The translations under genes were made by a program, and so were the position numbers. The notes under the pieces were generated by a model, which saw nothing but the letters and a program-made list of their open reading frames with translations, ran no database searches and was not told the DNA's origin. Positions 8,662-16,865 of a stretch of DNA of 64,000 nt are shown piece by piece. Source of the DNA: WS-9 sp036274595 (GTDB lineage: Bacteria > Eisenbacteria > RBG-16-71-46 > SZUA-252). Numbering within the stretch: the first letter of the stretch is position 1; every line of letters begins with the position of its first letter. Location: contig DASUFL010000056.1 in NCBI GenBank assembly GCA_036274595.1, positions 30,328 through 94,327 of the forward strand, written 5' to 3'.

Positions 8662-10938
8662 TTGGACCTGGAACCGGGTAAGAAGCTCTCGCACTACAAG
8701 ATCCTCGAGAAGCTCGGGGAAGGGGGCATGGGCGTCGTCTTCCGCGCCCATGACGACCGCCTCAAGCGAGACGTCGCCATCAAGGTGCTCCGCGGCGGCC
8801 GCTGGGGCGACCAGAGCCTGCGCGAGCGATTTCGCCTCGAAGCGTTCGCGCTCTCCCGCGTCAATCATCCGAACGTGGCCGTGATCTACGAATTCGGCGA
8901 GAGTCACCGCGTCCAGTTCATCGCCATGGAGTACATCCCCGGAATCACGCTCGGCCATCGGATGCGGTCGGGTCCCGTGGCGCAGGCGGAGGCGATCGAT
9001 CTCGCCATCCAGATCGCGGACGGTCTGTCGGCCGCCCACGTGGCGGGTGTCGTCCATCGCGATCTCAAACCGGCCAACGTCCGGCTCCTGAACGAGACCT
9101 GGGCGAAGATCGTCGACTTTGGCCTTGCGAAGCGCCTCCCCCGTCCTTCGGATAGCGATCCTCGTTCGCTCACCGAATCCGACAAGATCGTAGGCACCGT
9201 GCCCTACATGGCTCCTGAGCAGATTCGCGGCCAGTGCGACGTGCGAACCGACGTCTACGCGCTCGGAGCGGTGCTCTACCAGATGGCCACGGGCCAGCGG
9301 CCGTTCCCTCAGGAGGACATGCCGCGGCTCATCTACGCCATCGCCTACGAGCCCCCTCCGCCGGTTCGATCCCTCAACCCGGGCGTGTCGCCGCCGCTCG
9401 AACGGCTCATCCTTCGCGCGCTCGAGAAAGAGCCCGATCTGAGATACGCGACCGCGCAGGAGATCGCTGTCGCCCTCAAAGAGATCCGGGATCTGATCCG
9501 CTCCGGCGGCTCACCCCATGCGGCGCCGGCCCGGCCGCGCCCCATTCGCACGCTGGCGGTGCTGCCACTCGAGGAGATTTCGGGGAGCTCCGACGGGGAC
9601 TACTTCGCGGATGGGATCACCGAGGCGATCATCAGCGACTTGTCGAAGTTGAAGGGGCTGGGCGTCACCGGACGGACGTCCATCATGCGCTACAAGCGGA
9701 CGACGAAGCCGATCCCCGAGATCGCTCGCGAGCTGGGCGTCGACTCGGTGCTCGAGGGTACCGTGCAGCGCGTGGGAGACCGCGTGCGCACGGGCGTGCG
9801 TCTGGTTCGCGCGGCGCCGGAGGAGTCGATCTGGGCCGAGACGTACGACCGCCGTCTCATGGACCTCCTGACGCTCCAGAGCGACATTGCGCGCTCGGTC
9901 GCGCGCGAGATCGAGCTGCAGATGAAGCCGAGCGAGCCGGCGTTCGCGGTGCGCTCGCCCGCGGTGGATCCCGAGGCCCTCGTCCTCTACATGACGGGAC
10001 GCCAGCAGTGGAACCGCCGCGACATCGACGGGCTCAGGGCGGCGATCCGGTGCTTCGAAGGAGTCGTCGCCAAGTCGCCCGACTTCGCGCTCGCGTTCGC
10101 GGGGCTCGCCGATTGCTACGCCATTCTTGGGAATTGGAGCGTTCTTCCCCCTCGCGACGTCTACCCGAAGGCCAAGAAGGCCGCGCTCCGAGCGCTCGCT
10201 CTCGATCCCAATCTGGGCGAGGCTCACGTCGCCCTCGCGTTCGCCGAATACCTCTACGACTGGAAGTGGGAGCAGGCGGAGCAGGGGTTCCGGCGCGCGA
10301 TCGAGCTCAGCCCGAGCTATGCGCAGGGCCACCTGTGGTACGGCAACTTCCTGTCGGCCATGGGGCGACACGACGAGGCGATCGCGGAAGCCCGACGTGG
10401 ACAGGAGCTCGATCCCCTGAGCCCGATCATCTCCGCGATTGCGGCCTGGATCCACTACGAGGCGGGCCGCTACGAGGAGACGGTCGAGCGTTGCCGGCGC
10501 GATCTCGAGATGAATCCGATCCCGCAGTACTACCTGTTCATGGGGCTCGCGCTCACACAGCTCGGCGAATACGATGAGGCGATCGCTTCATTCGAGCGCG
10601 GCGTTTCGCTCTCCGGTGGGATCACCGAGATGTATGCCGGGCTCGGTTTCGCGTACGGCGTCTCGAAGCGCACGGCGGAGGCCTATCGCGTGCTCGACGA
10701 GCTGGACCGGCTCTCCAAGAGCCGCTACGTGCCCCCCTACTCGCGCTCCATCGTGCACATCGGGCTCGGCGAGCGCGCGAAAGCGCTCGATCTCCTCGAG
10801 CAGGCGTGCGAGGAGCGCAACACATGGCTCATCCTTCTTGGAGTGGAGCCCCTCTTCAACTCCATCCGCGAGGAACCCCGCTTCCAGAGAATCCTGGATG
10901 TGATCGGGCTCCCGAGCCAGCAGACCGCCGCCGTCTAG
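8662..10938 (+). CDS. Ser/Thr protein kinase with TolB-like domain and TPR repeats
   Basis: 758 residues from a TTG start. Residues about 12-275 are a Hanks-type kinase with a glycine-rich loop (LGEGGMGVVF), catalytic lysine K41 (VAIKVL), HRDLKPANV, DFGLAK and YMAPEQIRG, all intact. Residues about 294-425 form a TolB-like module (AVLPLEEISGSSDGDYFADG, GVDSVLEGTVQRVGDRV) known from adenylate-cyclase and kinase fusions. The remaining 320 residues are TPR-type helices (ALDPNLGEAHVALAF, AIELSPSYAQGHLWYGNF). No membrane segment is evident. Such proteins are thought to couple phosphorylation to protein-protein contacts; the target is unknown. Its stop shares the bases CTAG with the stop of the converging pilin-like gene. 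Confidence 0.92.
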   Translation: MDLEPGKKLSHYKILEKLGEGGMGVVFRAHDDRLKRDVAIKVLRGGRWGDQSLRERFRLEAFALSRVNHPNVAVIYEFGESHRVQFIAMEYIPGITLGHRMRSGPVAQAEAIDLAIQIADGLSAAHVAGVVHRDLKPANVRLLNETWAKIVDFGLAKRLPRPSDSDPRSLTESDKIVGTVPYMAPEQIRGQCDVRTDVYALGAVLYQMATGQRPFPQEDMPRLIYAIAYEPPPPVRSLNPGVSPPLERLILRALEKEPDLRYATAQEIAVALKEIRDLIRSGGSPHAAPARPRPIRTLAVLPLEEISGSSDGDYFADGITEAIISDLSKLKGLGVTGRTSIMRYKRTTKPIPEIARELGVDSVLEGTVQRVGDRVRTGVRLVRAAPEESIWAETYDRRLMDLLTLQSDIARSVAREIELQMKPSEPAFAVRSPAVDPEALVLYMTGRQQWNRRDIDGLRAAIRCFEGVVAKSPDFALAFAGLADCYAILGNWSVLPPRDVYPKAKKAALRALALDPNLGEAHVALAFAEYLYDWKWEQAEQGFRRAIELSPSYAQGHLWYGNFLSAMGRHDEAIAEARRGQELDPLSPIISAIAAWIHYEAGRYEETVERCRRDLEMNPIPQYYLFMGLALTQLGEYDEAIASFERGVSLSGGITEMYAGLGFAYGVSKRTAEAYRVLDELDRLSKSRYVPPYSRSIVHIGLGERAKALDLLEQACEERNTWLILLGVEPLFNSIREEPRFQRILDVIGLPSQQTAAV

Positions 10939-11408
10939 AGGCCGCCGGGGCCGATGATCCGGAGCGTCGCCTTGGTCGGGCTCGTGCGAATCACGTAGGT
11001 GCGGGTCATGAGCGACTGGATCGTGTCGAGGAGCTTCGGGTCGTTCGAGACGACCGAGACGCCGACCAGGACCGCGGAGCGCGGATCGCCGGGCGCGTGG
11101 GGCTGGCCGATCCAGTTGTCCCAGTCGAGCCGGTAGTCGCGCCGCACGAACGCGAACCCCACCGGCAGGCGGCTCACGAGCTCCAGGGGAGGAATTCCGG
11201 GGGACAGGTCCGCGGGCCACTTCGACGTATCCCCGTAGTTCATGTACGCCGCGGCACGGATGGCGTAGAGATCGCCCACCGCCTGCATGGCGTGCGTGCT
11301 CCGCATGATGCTGAAGTAACCCGTGATCGAGATGGCGCCCACGATCGAAACCACGAGGAGCGCGATCGACAGCTCGATCAGGGTGAACCCTGACTGCCCC
11401 TGCCTCAT
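10935..11408 (-). CDS. Prepilin-type (pseudopilin-like) protein
   Basis: 157 residues beginning MRQGQSG then FTLIELSIALLVVSIVGAI. This is a type IV prepilin signal: a short basic leader, cleavage after Gly7, N-methylated Phe at +1 and Glu at +5, then a hydrophobic helix. The rest is a soluble domain with no recognisable family. It probably assembles into a type IV pilus or type II secretion pseudopilus as a minor subunit, but no assembly genes lie nearby. The reading frame continues upstream of 11408; the ATG chosen places the prepilin signal correctly. It lies 130 bases downstream of the Ehr operon on the same strand, so read-through is possible. Confidence 0.85.
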   Translation of the reverse strand: MRQGQSGFTLIELSIALLVVSIVGAISITGYFSIMRSTHAMQAVGDLYAIRAAAYMNYGDTSKWPADLSPGIPPLELVSRLPVGFAFVRRDYRLDWDNWIGQPHAPGDPRSAVLVGVSVVSNDPKLLDTIQSLMTRTYVIRTSPTKATLRIIGPGGL

Positions 11409-11538
11409 CCCTGGAAACCCCTGTGGTGCTCTCTGGCGCGCGGCGCGGACACCCCTCGGCGCTCGACCTATCGGCAGATGGGGCGCGTTGTTTACCGCGA
11501 ACGGGTCCCGCGGTCCTCGACCGGAACCGGGGGTCTCT

Positions 11539-12297
11539 CTAACGACCGTCGATCCGTCCCAGAAGGCGGAGCAGCCCGTCGAGGATCGTGACCGGGTGCG
11601 GCGGGTGCCCGGGCACGAAGAGATCCACGGGCACGACCGACGCCGCGCCGTCGAGCACCTCCGGATGTCCCGCAAAGGGCCCGCCCGAGATCGCAGCCGC
11701 GCCCACCGCGATCACGATCTTGGGCGGCGGGATCGCATCGTAGGTCTTCTCGAGCGCGAGCCGCATGTTCCGCGTGACGGGGCCGGTGATGAGGAGCCCG
11801 TCGGCGTGGCGCGGCGACGCGACGAACTGGATGCCGAAGCGGCCGAGATCGAACACGACATTGCCGAGCGCGGCCGCTTCCAGCTCGCACCCCGCCGATC
11901 CGCCAGCGCTCACTTGGCGCAGCCTGAGCGAGCGGCCGAACAACCGCCGGGCTTCGCGGTCCAGCGCCTGGGCCAGGCGGTAGGGCTCCTCCCCGACGAC
12001 GAGGTCCTCGCGTTCCCGCGCGGCCATGCGGTAGTCGGATCCGAAGCGGATCGCGCCGGTCGGGCAGGCGGCGACGCACTCCGCGCAGAACAGGCATCGG
12101 CCGAGATCGAGAGTGAGCGCGGGCTCGAGGCGGATCGCGTCGGTGGGGCACCGCTCCGCGCACGCGCGGCATCCCTCCTCGCAGCGGGACGGGTCGAGCA
12201 CGGGCCGCCCGCGGAACGTCCCTGGCAGCGAGACGTCCGCCGGGAACGGAATCGTGCGGCGCCCCTGGCGGAGACGCTCGAGAAACGCTTTCAGCAT
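11539..12297 (-). CDS. Ehr complex subunit: HyfH-type 2x[4Fe-4S] ferredoxin fused to HyfI/HycG-type small subunit
   Basis: 252 residues. The N-terminal half has two ferredoxin motifs, C39-x3-C43-x2-C46-x3-C50-P and C68-x2-C71-x2-C74-x3-C78-P, so two [4Fe-4S] clusters should form. The second half aligns by eye with HycG/HyfI/NuoB (RFGIQFVASPRHADGLLITG, VTRNMRLALEKTYD). Of the four positions that normally ligate the proximal/N2 cluster, only C137 remains; the others read S134, A201 (VGAAAISGG) and H231 (PGHPP in place of PGCPP). Electrons could therefore enter the ferredoxin part, but the classical N2 cluster probably cannot form. It is the last gene of the operon. HyfH and HyfI are separate proteins in E. 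coli hydrogenase-4. Confidence 0.88.
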   Translation of the reverse strand: MLKAFLERLRQGRRTIPFPADVSLPGTFRGRPVLDPSRCEEGCRACAERCPTDAIRLEPALTLDLGRCLFCAECVAACPTGAIRFGSDYRMAAREREDLVVGEEPYRLAQALDREARRLFGRSLRLRQVSAGGSAGCELEAAALGNVVFDLGRFGIQFVASPRHADGLLITGPVTRNMRLALEKTYDAIPPPKIVIAVGAAAISGGPFAGHPEVLDGAASVVPVDLFVPGHPPHPVTILDGLLRLLGRIDGR

Positions 12298-12325
12298 GCG
12301 CGGATCCTGACCGGCGCGGGATCGT

Positions 12326-13813
12326 TCACAGGTCGTGTCCGCTGTAGGAGAGGTTGAAGCTCTTGTTGCAGAGCGGGAAATCGGAGATCGGCTGGTCCCG
12401 CATCGCCATCGCGAGCCCGGTCCAGTTGTGGAACGAGGGATCGACGATCTTGTATCGACGGAAGCGGCCTTCGCCGTCGGTGACCGCCGTGTGGCAGATC
12501 TCGCCGCGCCAGCCCTCCACGAGCGACACGGCGATGCACTCGGGCGCGAGCCTGGGCAGGGCGCCGTCCCGCCGCGCCGCTCCTTCCGGAAGCGACGAGA
12601 GGACCCGCGCGATGAACTCGGCCGAGTGCGCAACCTCGAGCGAACGCACACCTGCCCGCGCGAACGCGTCTCCCGTGTCCCGTGTCGCGACCGGGATCGC
12701 GGCCTCCCGGTAGAGACCCTCGGGATGGTCGCGGCGAACGTCCCGATCGAGACCGGACGCGCGCGCGGCGGGCCCCACCATTCCGAGCGATTCGGCGATG
12801 TCGCGCTTGAGGACCCCGGTCTCCTCGAGCCGGCCGCGGACGGTCGCGTTGGCCCGGATCAGCTCGAAGGAGCGCGCCAGCTCCGCGGTCAGGGCCAGGA
12901 CCGCGCCGGCGATGGCTCCCGTATCGGCCGGCGACAGATCGGCACCGACTCCGCCGGGACGCACCCACCCGACTCCCATCCGGCTCCCGCAGGCGAGCAG
13001 CGTGAGGTTGAGCAGATCGCCCCGGATCCGGCCGCAGTAGGAGGCGGCGGGAAGGTAGCCGATGTCCCCCGCGAGCGCACCGAAGTCACCGGCGTGGTTC
13101 GCCATGCGCTCCAGCTCGAGCGCCGCCGCCCGCAGCGCGCGTCCCCGTGCCGGAACCTCGATCCCGGCGAGCGCCTCGACCACGATGGAGTAGGCGAGCG
13201 CGTGCCCCACCGACGTGTCGCCCGCGATCGCGTCCACGAGGTGCGGGGTTCGCTTCCCCGGTCCGCCTTCGAGGGCCCGCTCGATCCCGCGGTGCTGGTA
13301 ACCGAGCGAGATCTCGAGGTGGAGCACGCGCTCCCCGTGGCACTGGAACCGGAAGTGTCCCGGCTCGATCACCCCCGCGTGCACGGGGCCGACCGCCACC
13401 TCGTGCACCTCGTCTCCCGCCACACGGAAGTACTCCATGACTCCCGGTCCCGGCCCGTTGGGGTCGTTGAAGCGGACCGGCTTGAGCCACGGATGCCCCT
13501 CAGGCAGCACCCCCCACTCCTCCGCGATCTCGCGCTCGAAGAGATGGGCCTGCGGGAACCGGGGCGTCAACGCGGGGAAGGCGCTCTCGGCCCGCGTCGA
13601 CGTGAGCATGAGCTCCTCCCCTCCGGAGTGCGCCACCACGGCGATGAGGCGGAGTCCCGCGTCCCGCTCCGGCAGGCCGAAGAGCGAGACGAGCCGTGCG
13701 CCCGGAGCCGTCGTGACGGCATCGGCAAACCGGTCCGGCGTGACCCGGGGGATCGTCGCGAGCGGAGCGGTCCCGCCGTTGGCCATCGGGACGCAGGCCT
13801 GGATGGGTGTCAT
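12326..13813 (-). CDS. Ehr complex large-subunit-like protein (HyfG/HycE, NuoCD-like), without NiFe cysteines
   Basis: 495 residues. The first 130 match a NuoC-like domain (HLFEREIAEEWGVLPEGHPW). The rest match the NuoD / group 4 hydrogenase large subunit (VGPVHAGVIEPGHFRF, GYQHRGIERALEG, ALELERMANHAGDFG, EGWRGEICHTAV). Both CxxC pairs that bind NiFe in hydrogenases are absent: the first region reads DAIAGDTSVGHALAY and the last DFPLCNKSFNLSYSG, with one lone Cys. It therefore should not be a hydrogenase, and fits the energy-converting hydrogenase-related (Ehr) group. The ATG overlaps the stop of the preceding hyfF-like gene (ATGA), and 28 bases separate it from the fused ferredoxin/small-subunit gene. 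Confidence 0.88.
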   Translation of the reverse strand: MTPIQACVPMANGGTAPLATIPRVTPDRFADAVTTAPGARLVSLFGLPERDAGLRLIAVVAHSGGEELMLTSTRAESAFPALTPRFPQAHLFEREIAEEWGVLPEGHPWLKPVRFNDPNGPGPGVMEYFRVAGDEVHEVAVGPVHAGVIEPGHFRFQCHGERVLHLEISLGYQHRGIERALEGGPGKRTPHLVDAIAGDTSVGHALAYSIVVEALAGIEVPARGRALRAAALELERMANHAGDFGALAGDIGYLPAASYCGRIRGDLLNLTLLACGSRMGVGWVRPGGVGADLSPADTGAIAGAVLALTAELARSFELIRANATVRGRLEETGVLKRDIAESLGMVGPAARASGLDRDVRRDHPEGLYREAAIPVATRDTGDAFARAGVRSLEVAHSAEFIARVLSSLPEGAARRDGALPRLAPECIAVSLVEGWRGEICHTAVTDGEGRFRRYKIVDPSFHNWTGLAMAMRDQPISDFPLCNKSFNLSYSGHDL

Positions 13814-15282
13814 GGCGCGAGCATGCCGGCCGCCGAACGGAGCGCGTGCGCGAGGCCCGAGGGAATGTATAGGCCGATCGCGAGCACCGCCGCGGCGAGG
13901 ACCAGCGGAGGCAGGACGGCGAGGCGGCTCTCGCCATGTGCGGATCCCGCGGGCAGGGGCGGCGCCTCTCCTTGCGCCATCCGCGACATCGTGGACGCCA
14001 TACCGATGAAGATCACGGCGAGGAGGACGAGGTAGAGCACGCCGATCACGATCCGTCCCTGCTCCATCGCCCCGCGCAGGATGAGGATCTCGCTCACGAA
14101 CGTTCCGAACGGCGGCGAGCCCGTGATCGCGAAGAGCCCCGCGATCCAGAGCGCGCCGGTCGCGGGGACGCGCGCCAGGACGCCGCGGACCTCTCTCGCG
14201 GCCTTGGTGCGGTAGGCGGCCAGGATGTTGCCGGCGAGGAGGAAGAGCATCGCCTTCGTGAGGGAGTGGCCCAGGACATGGAGCATCGCTCCGAACGTGG
14301 CGACCCCTCCGAGTCCCACGCCCAGGGCCAGGATGCCCATGTGCTCCACGCTCGAGTAGGCGAGAAGGCGCTTGTAGTCCGCCTGGGCGATCACGAACGC
14401 GGCGGCGATCGCCATCGAGAGGAGCCCGAAGACGACCAGCATCCCGCGCGCGTAGGTGTCGAGGCCCGCCGCGCTCATGACCTGGAGCGCCCGCAGGATG
14501 CCGAGGAACGCGCAGTTGAGGAGCGCGCCCGAGAGGAGGGCCGAGACGACCGAGGGCGCCTCGCTGTGGGCGTCGGGAAGCCACGTGTGAAGCGGAGCGA
14601 GTCCCATCTTGGTGCCGTAGCCGACGAGCAGGAAGATGAACGCGCCCTTGAGCCAGGGCGTGTGCAGCAGAGCCGCGTGCGCCCGGAGCCCTTGCACGCT
14701 CAAGGGAATGCTCCCTCCGCCGTGGACCGTCGCGGACACGGCGAGGAAGAAGTTCCCCAGGAGCGCGAGGCCGATCCCCACCGAGCAGATGAGGAGATAC
14801 TTCCAGGTCGCCTCGAGGGAGCGGTGGTGGCGGTGGAAGTAGATGAGCGGCGCGCTCGCGAGGGTCGTCGCCTCGATGGCCACCCAGAGGAGCCCCAGGT
14901 TGTCGCTCACGATCACGAGCGTCATCGTCGAGAGAAAGAAGAGGAGGCAGCCGACGAAGACCGCTTCGGGAGCATTCGTGAACCGGAAGCCTTCCACGAA
15001 GTCCTCGCGGGCTCCGGGCGACTCGCGGCGGAGGTAACCGACCGCGTAGACCGCGGAGACCAGGAAGAGGGCGCTCGTGACGCCGAGGAAGAGCTGCCCG
15101 AGCGAATCCAGGCGGAGCACGCCGCCCCACCCGGTGCCCGGCGGCCGGACCCACGTCGCGACCGTCAGTGCGGCGTGGGCGGCCGCCACGGCGATCATGA
15201 GCGCGCGGCGCCACGCCGCGGGCCGGAGAAAGAAGCTGAGGAGCCCGCCCAGAGCCGGGAGGAGCACGAGCGCGGAGAGCAT
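13810..15282 (-). CDS. Ehr complex antiporter-like membrane subunit (HyfF/NuoN-like)
   Basis: 490 residues and about 14 membrane helices. Features of the proton-translocating NuoL/M/N/Mrp family are clear: LLWVAIEATTLASAPLIYF with the TM5 glutamate, VGYGTKMGLAPLHTWLPDAH, QADYKRLLAYSSVEHMGILALG and SPPFGTFVSEILIL. It is the second antiporter-like subunit of the complex, as HyfF is in hydrogenase-4. The ATG at 15282 starts 2 bases after the preceding stop. The open frame extends further upstream, but that part is an antisense-like stretch over the previous gene. The role is to couple electron transfer to proton or sodium translocation. Confidence 0.9.
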   Translation of the reverse strand: MLSALVLLPALGGLLSFFLRPAAWRRALMIAVAAAHAALTVATWVRPPGTGWGGVLRLDSLGQLFLGVTSALFLVSAVYAVGYLRRESPGAREDFVEGFRFTNAPEAVFVGCLLFFLSTMTLVIVSDNLGLLWVAIEATTLASAPLIYFHRHHRSLEATWKYLLICSVGIGLALLGNFFLAVSATVHGGGSIPLSVQGLRAHAALLHTPWLKGAFIFLLVGYGTKMGLAPLHTWLPDAHSEAPSVVSALLSGALLNCAFLGILRALQVMSAAGLDTYARGMLVVFGLLSMAIAAAFVIAQADYKRLLAYSSVEHMGILALGVGLGGVATFGAMLHVLGHSLTKAMLFLLAGNILAAYRTKAAREVRGVLARVPATGALWIAGLFAITGSPPFGTFVSEILILRGAMEQGRIVIGVLYLVLLAVIFIGMASTMSRMAQGEAPPLPAGSAHGESRLAVLPPLVLAAAVLAIGLYIPSGLAHALRSAAGMLAP

Positions 15283-15284
15283 CG

Positions 15285-15929
15285 CTATTCCTTGAGCGTC
15301 GCGAGCCGGGTCGTGTCGATCGAGTCGAACTCGCGGCTGATGTGGAAGACCGTGATCCCCATGACGAACACGGCGACGAACACGTCGAGGAGGATGCCCA
15401 GCTCGACGAGGGCGGGCGCCTCGTACGCGATGCCCACGCCGAACGCATAGATCCCGTTCTCGAAGACGAGATAGCCGAGCGCCTGGCTCAGAGCCTTCTT
15501 CCGGCTCACCACGAGGAAGAGGCCGACGAAGAGGATCGAGAGCGAGGTCGGGACGAGCAGATCCGACGCCGCCGTGCCCGGCAGCGGCAGCCGGCCCGCC
15601 ACCCACAGCGCGATCAGGAACGAGCCCACGCCGGCGAGCACCGACGGCACGTACCCGACGAAGGGCTCGACCTCGCGGCGGACCTTGGCGCCTCGGAGCG
15701 CCCGGAGGAGGAGCCAGGGAAAGACGACGCCCTTGAGCGCGATCCCCGCCAGGCCGATCGCGATGAAGCGGAGCGTCAGGTGACCCGAGTTCGCGAGGAG
15801 GGCGACGATCCCGAGCAGCACCCCCTGGGTCGCCACGGTGCGGATGCTCGCGTTCAGCCGGCTCACACCGAGCAGGCGGAGGTTCGTGAACACGAGCAGG
15901 ACCATCAGCGTGTCGAGGAGGACGCGCAC
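15285..15929 (-). CDS. Ehr complex HyfE-like membrane subunit
   Basis: 214 residues starting at a GTG 2 bases after the preceding stop; the frame is open further upstream but only over the preceding gene. About six or seven hydrophobic helices are visible, with GHLTLRFIAIGLAGIALKGVV, LVVSRKKALSQALGYLVFENG and VELGILLDVFVAVFVMGI. This matches HyfE, the hydrogenase-4 membrane subunit whose second half corresponds to NuoK; the FENGI and VELGILLDVF segments carry the buried acidic residues expected for ion transfer. Its place between the hyfC-like and hyfF-like genes is as in hyf operons, except that no separate hyfD-like gene is present. Confidence 0.87.
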   Translation of the reverse strand: MRVLLDTLMVLLVFTNLRLLGVSRLNASIRTVATQGVLLGIVALLANSGHLTLRFIAIGLAGIALKGVVFPWLLLRALRGAKVRREVEPFVGYVPSVLAGVGSFLIALWVAGRLPLPGTAASDLLVPTSLSILFVGLFLVVSRKKALSQALGYLVFENGIYAFGVGIAYEAPALVELGILLDVFVAVFVMGITVFHISREFDSIDTTRLATLKE

Positions 15930-15931
15930 GG

Positions 15932-16843
15932 CTATCTCAGGATGAGGGCGATCGCGACGATCGCGAACGCCCCCGCTCCGATCAGGAACTGCGGCACCCG
16001 CGCCATGCGGAGCCGCGCGATGGTGGATTCGATCACGCCGATCGCGACCGCGAGCCCGGCCATCGCGGCGAGGAATGAGGCCGCGTCCAGCCACGCCGAG
16101 CCGGTCCGGATCGGAAGCATGACCCCGACCGACAAGGCCCCCATCACCCAGAGCTTGAGCGCGGCGCCCCACTGGATCCACGCGAGGTCGGGGCCGCCGT
16201 GATCGAGCACCATCACTTCGTGGATCATCGTCAGCTCGAGGTGCGTGGCGGGGTCGTCCACGGGAATCCGCGAGTTCTCGGCGAGGAGCACACCGAGGAG
16301 CGCGACGCCCACGAGGAGGAGCACGGGCGCGCCCCGCTGCCAGTCCGCCTCGGTCAGCCCGCCCACGATGCCGGTGAGCGACGCGCTCCCCGAGACGCGC
16401 GCCGCGGCCGCGAGGCAGAGGAGGAGCACGGGCTCCGCCAGCGCCGAGAAGGTCGCTTCGCGGCTCGCCCCCATGCCCTCGAAGCTCGAGCCCGTATCGA
16501 GCGCGGCCGCCATCGTGAGGAAGCGGGCGGACGCGAGCAGCGCCGCGAGGAGGACGAAGTCCCCCGGAAACGCGATCAGCGAGGGGAAGCCGGCCTGGGG
16601 GAGGAGGCTGAGCGCGGCGATCGGCGCGCCGATCGCGACCGCGGGCCCCAGCGCGAACACGCCGGTCGTGGTGCGGCTCAGGACCGCCCCCTTGCGGAGG
16701 AGCTTCGCGAGGTCGAAGTAGACCTGGAGCATCGGCTGCCCGTTGCGCCCCGCGAAGACCGCCTTGGTTCTGTGGATCACGCCGAGGAAGAGCGGCGCCG
16801 CCAGCAACGCGACGACGGGGCCCACGAGTCCTGGCGTGTTCAT
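15932..16843 (-). CDS. Ehr complex HyfC/HycD-like membrane anchor (NuoH homologue)
   Basis: 303 residues and eight predicted helices. The conserved NuoH/HycD loops are present: GRNGQPMLQVYFDLAKLLRKG in the first third and ENSRIPVDDPATHLELTMIHE with VLDHGGPDLA in the second half. In complex I and group 4 hydrogenases this subunit joins the peripheral arm to the membrane arm and forms part of the quinone or energy-coupling cavity. It follows the hyfB-like gene by 22 bases and precedes the hyfE-like gene by 2 bases, so translation is likely coupled. Confidence 0.92.
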   Translation of the reverse strand: MNTPGLVGPVVALLAAPLFLGVIHRTKAVFAGRNGQPMLQVYFDLAKLLRKGAVLSRTTTGVFALGPAVAIGAPIAALSLLPQAGFPSLIAFPGDFVLLAALLASARFLTMAAALDTGSSFEGMGASREATFSALAEPVLLLCLAAAARVSGSASLTGIVGGLTEADWQRGAPVLLLVGVALLGVLLAENSRIPVDDPATHLELTMIHEVMVLDHGGPDLAWIQWGAALKLWVMGALSVGVMLPIRTGSAWLDAASFLAAMAGLAVAIGVIESTIARLRMARVPQFLIGAGAFAIVAIALILR

Positions 16844-16865
16844 GCGCCCACCCCCGCGGAGCGGC

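Noticed and set aside
12326..15448. A single 1,040-residue fusion of HyfG-like and upstream sequence
   Set aside because: The first 545 residues are an out-of-phase translation of the hyfF-like gene; an ATG overlapping that gene's stop gives a normal 495-residue subunit.
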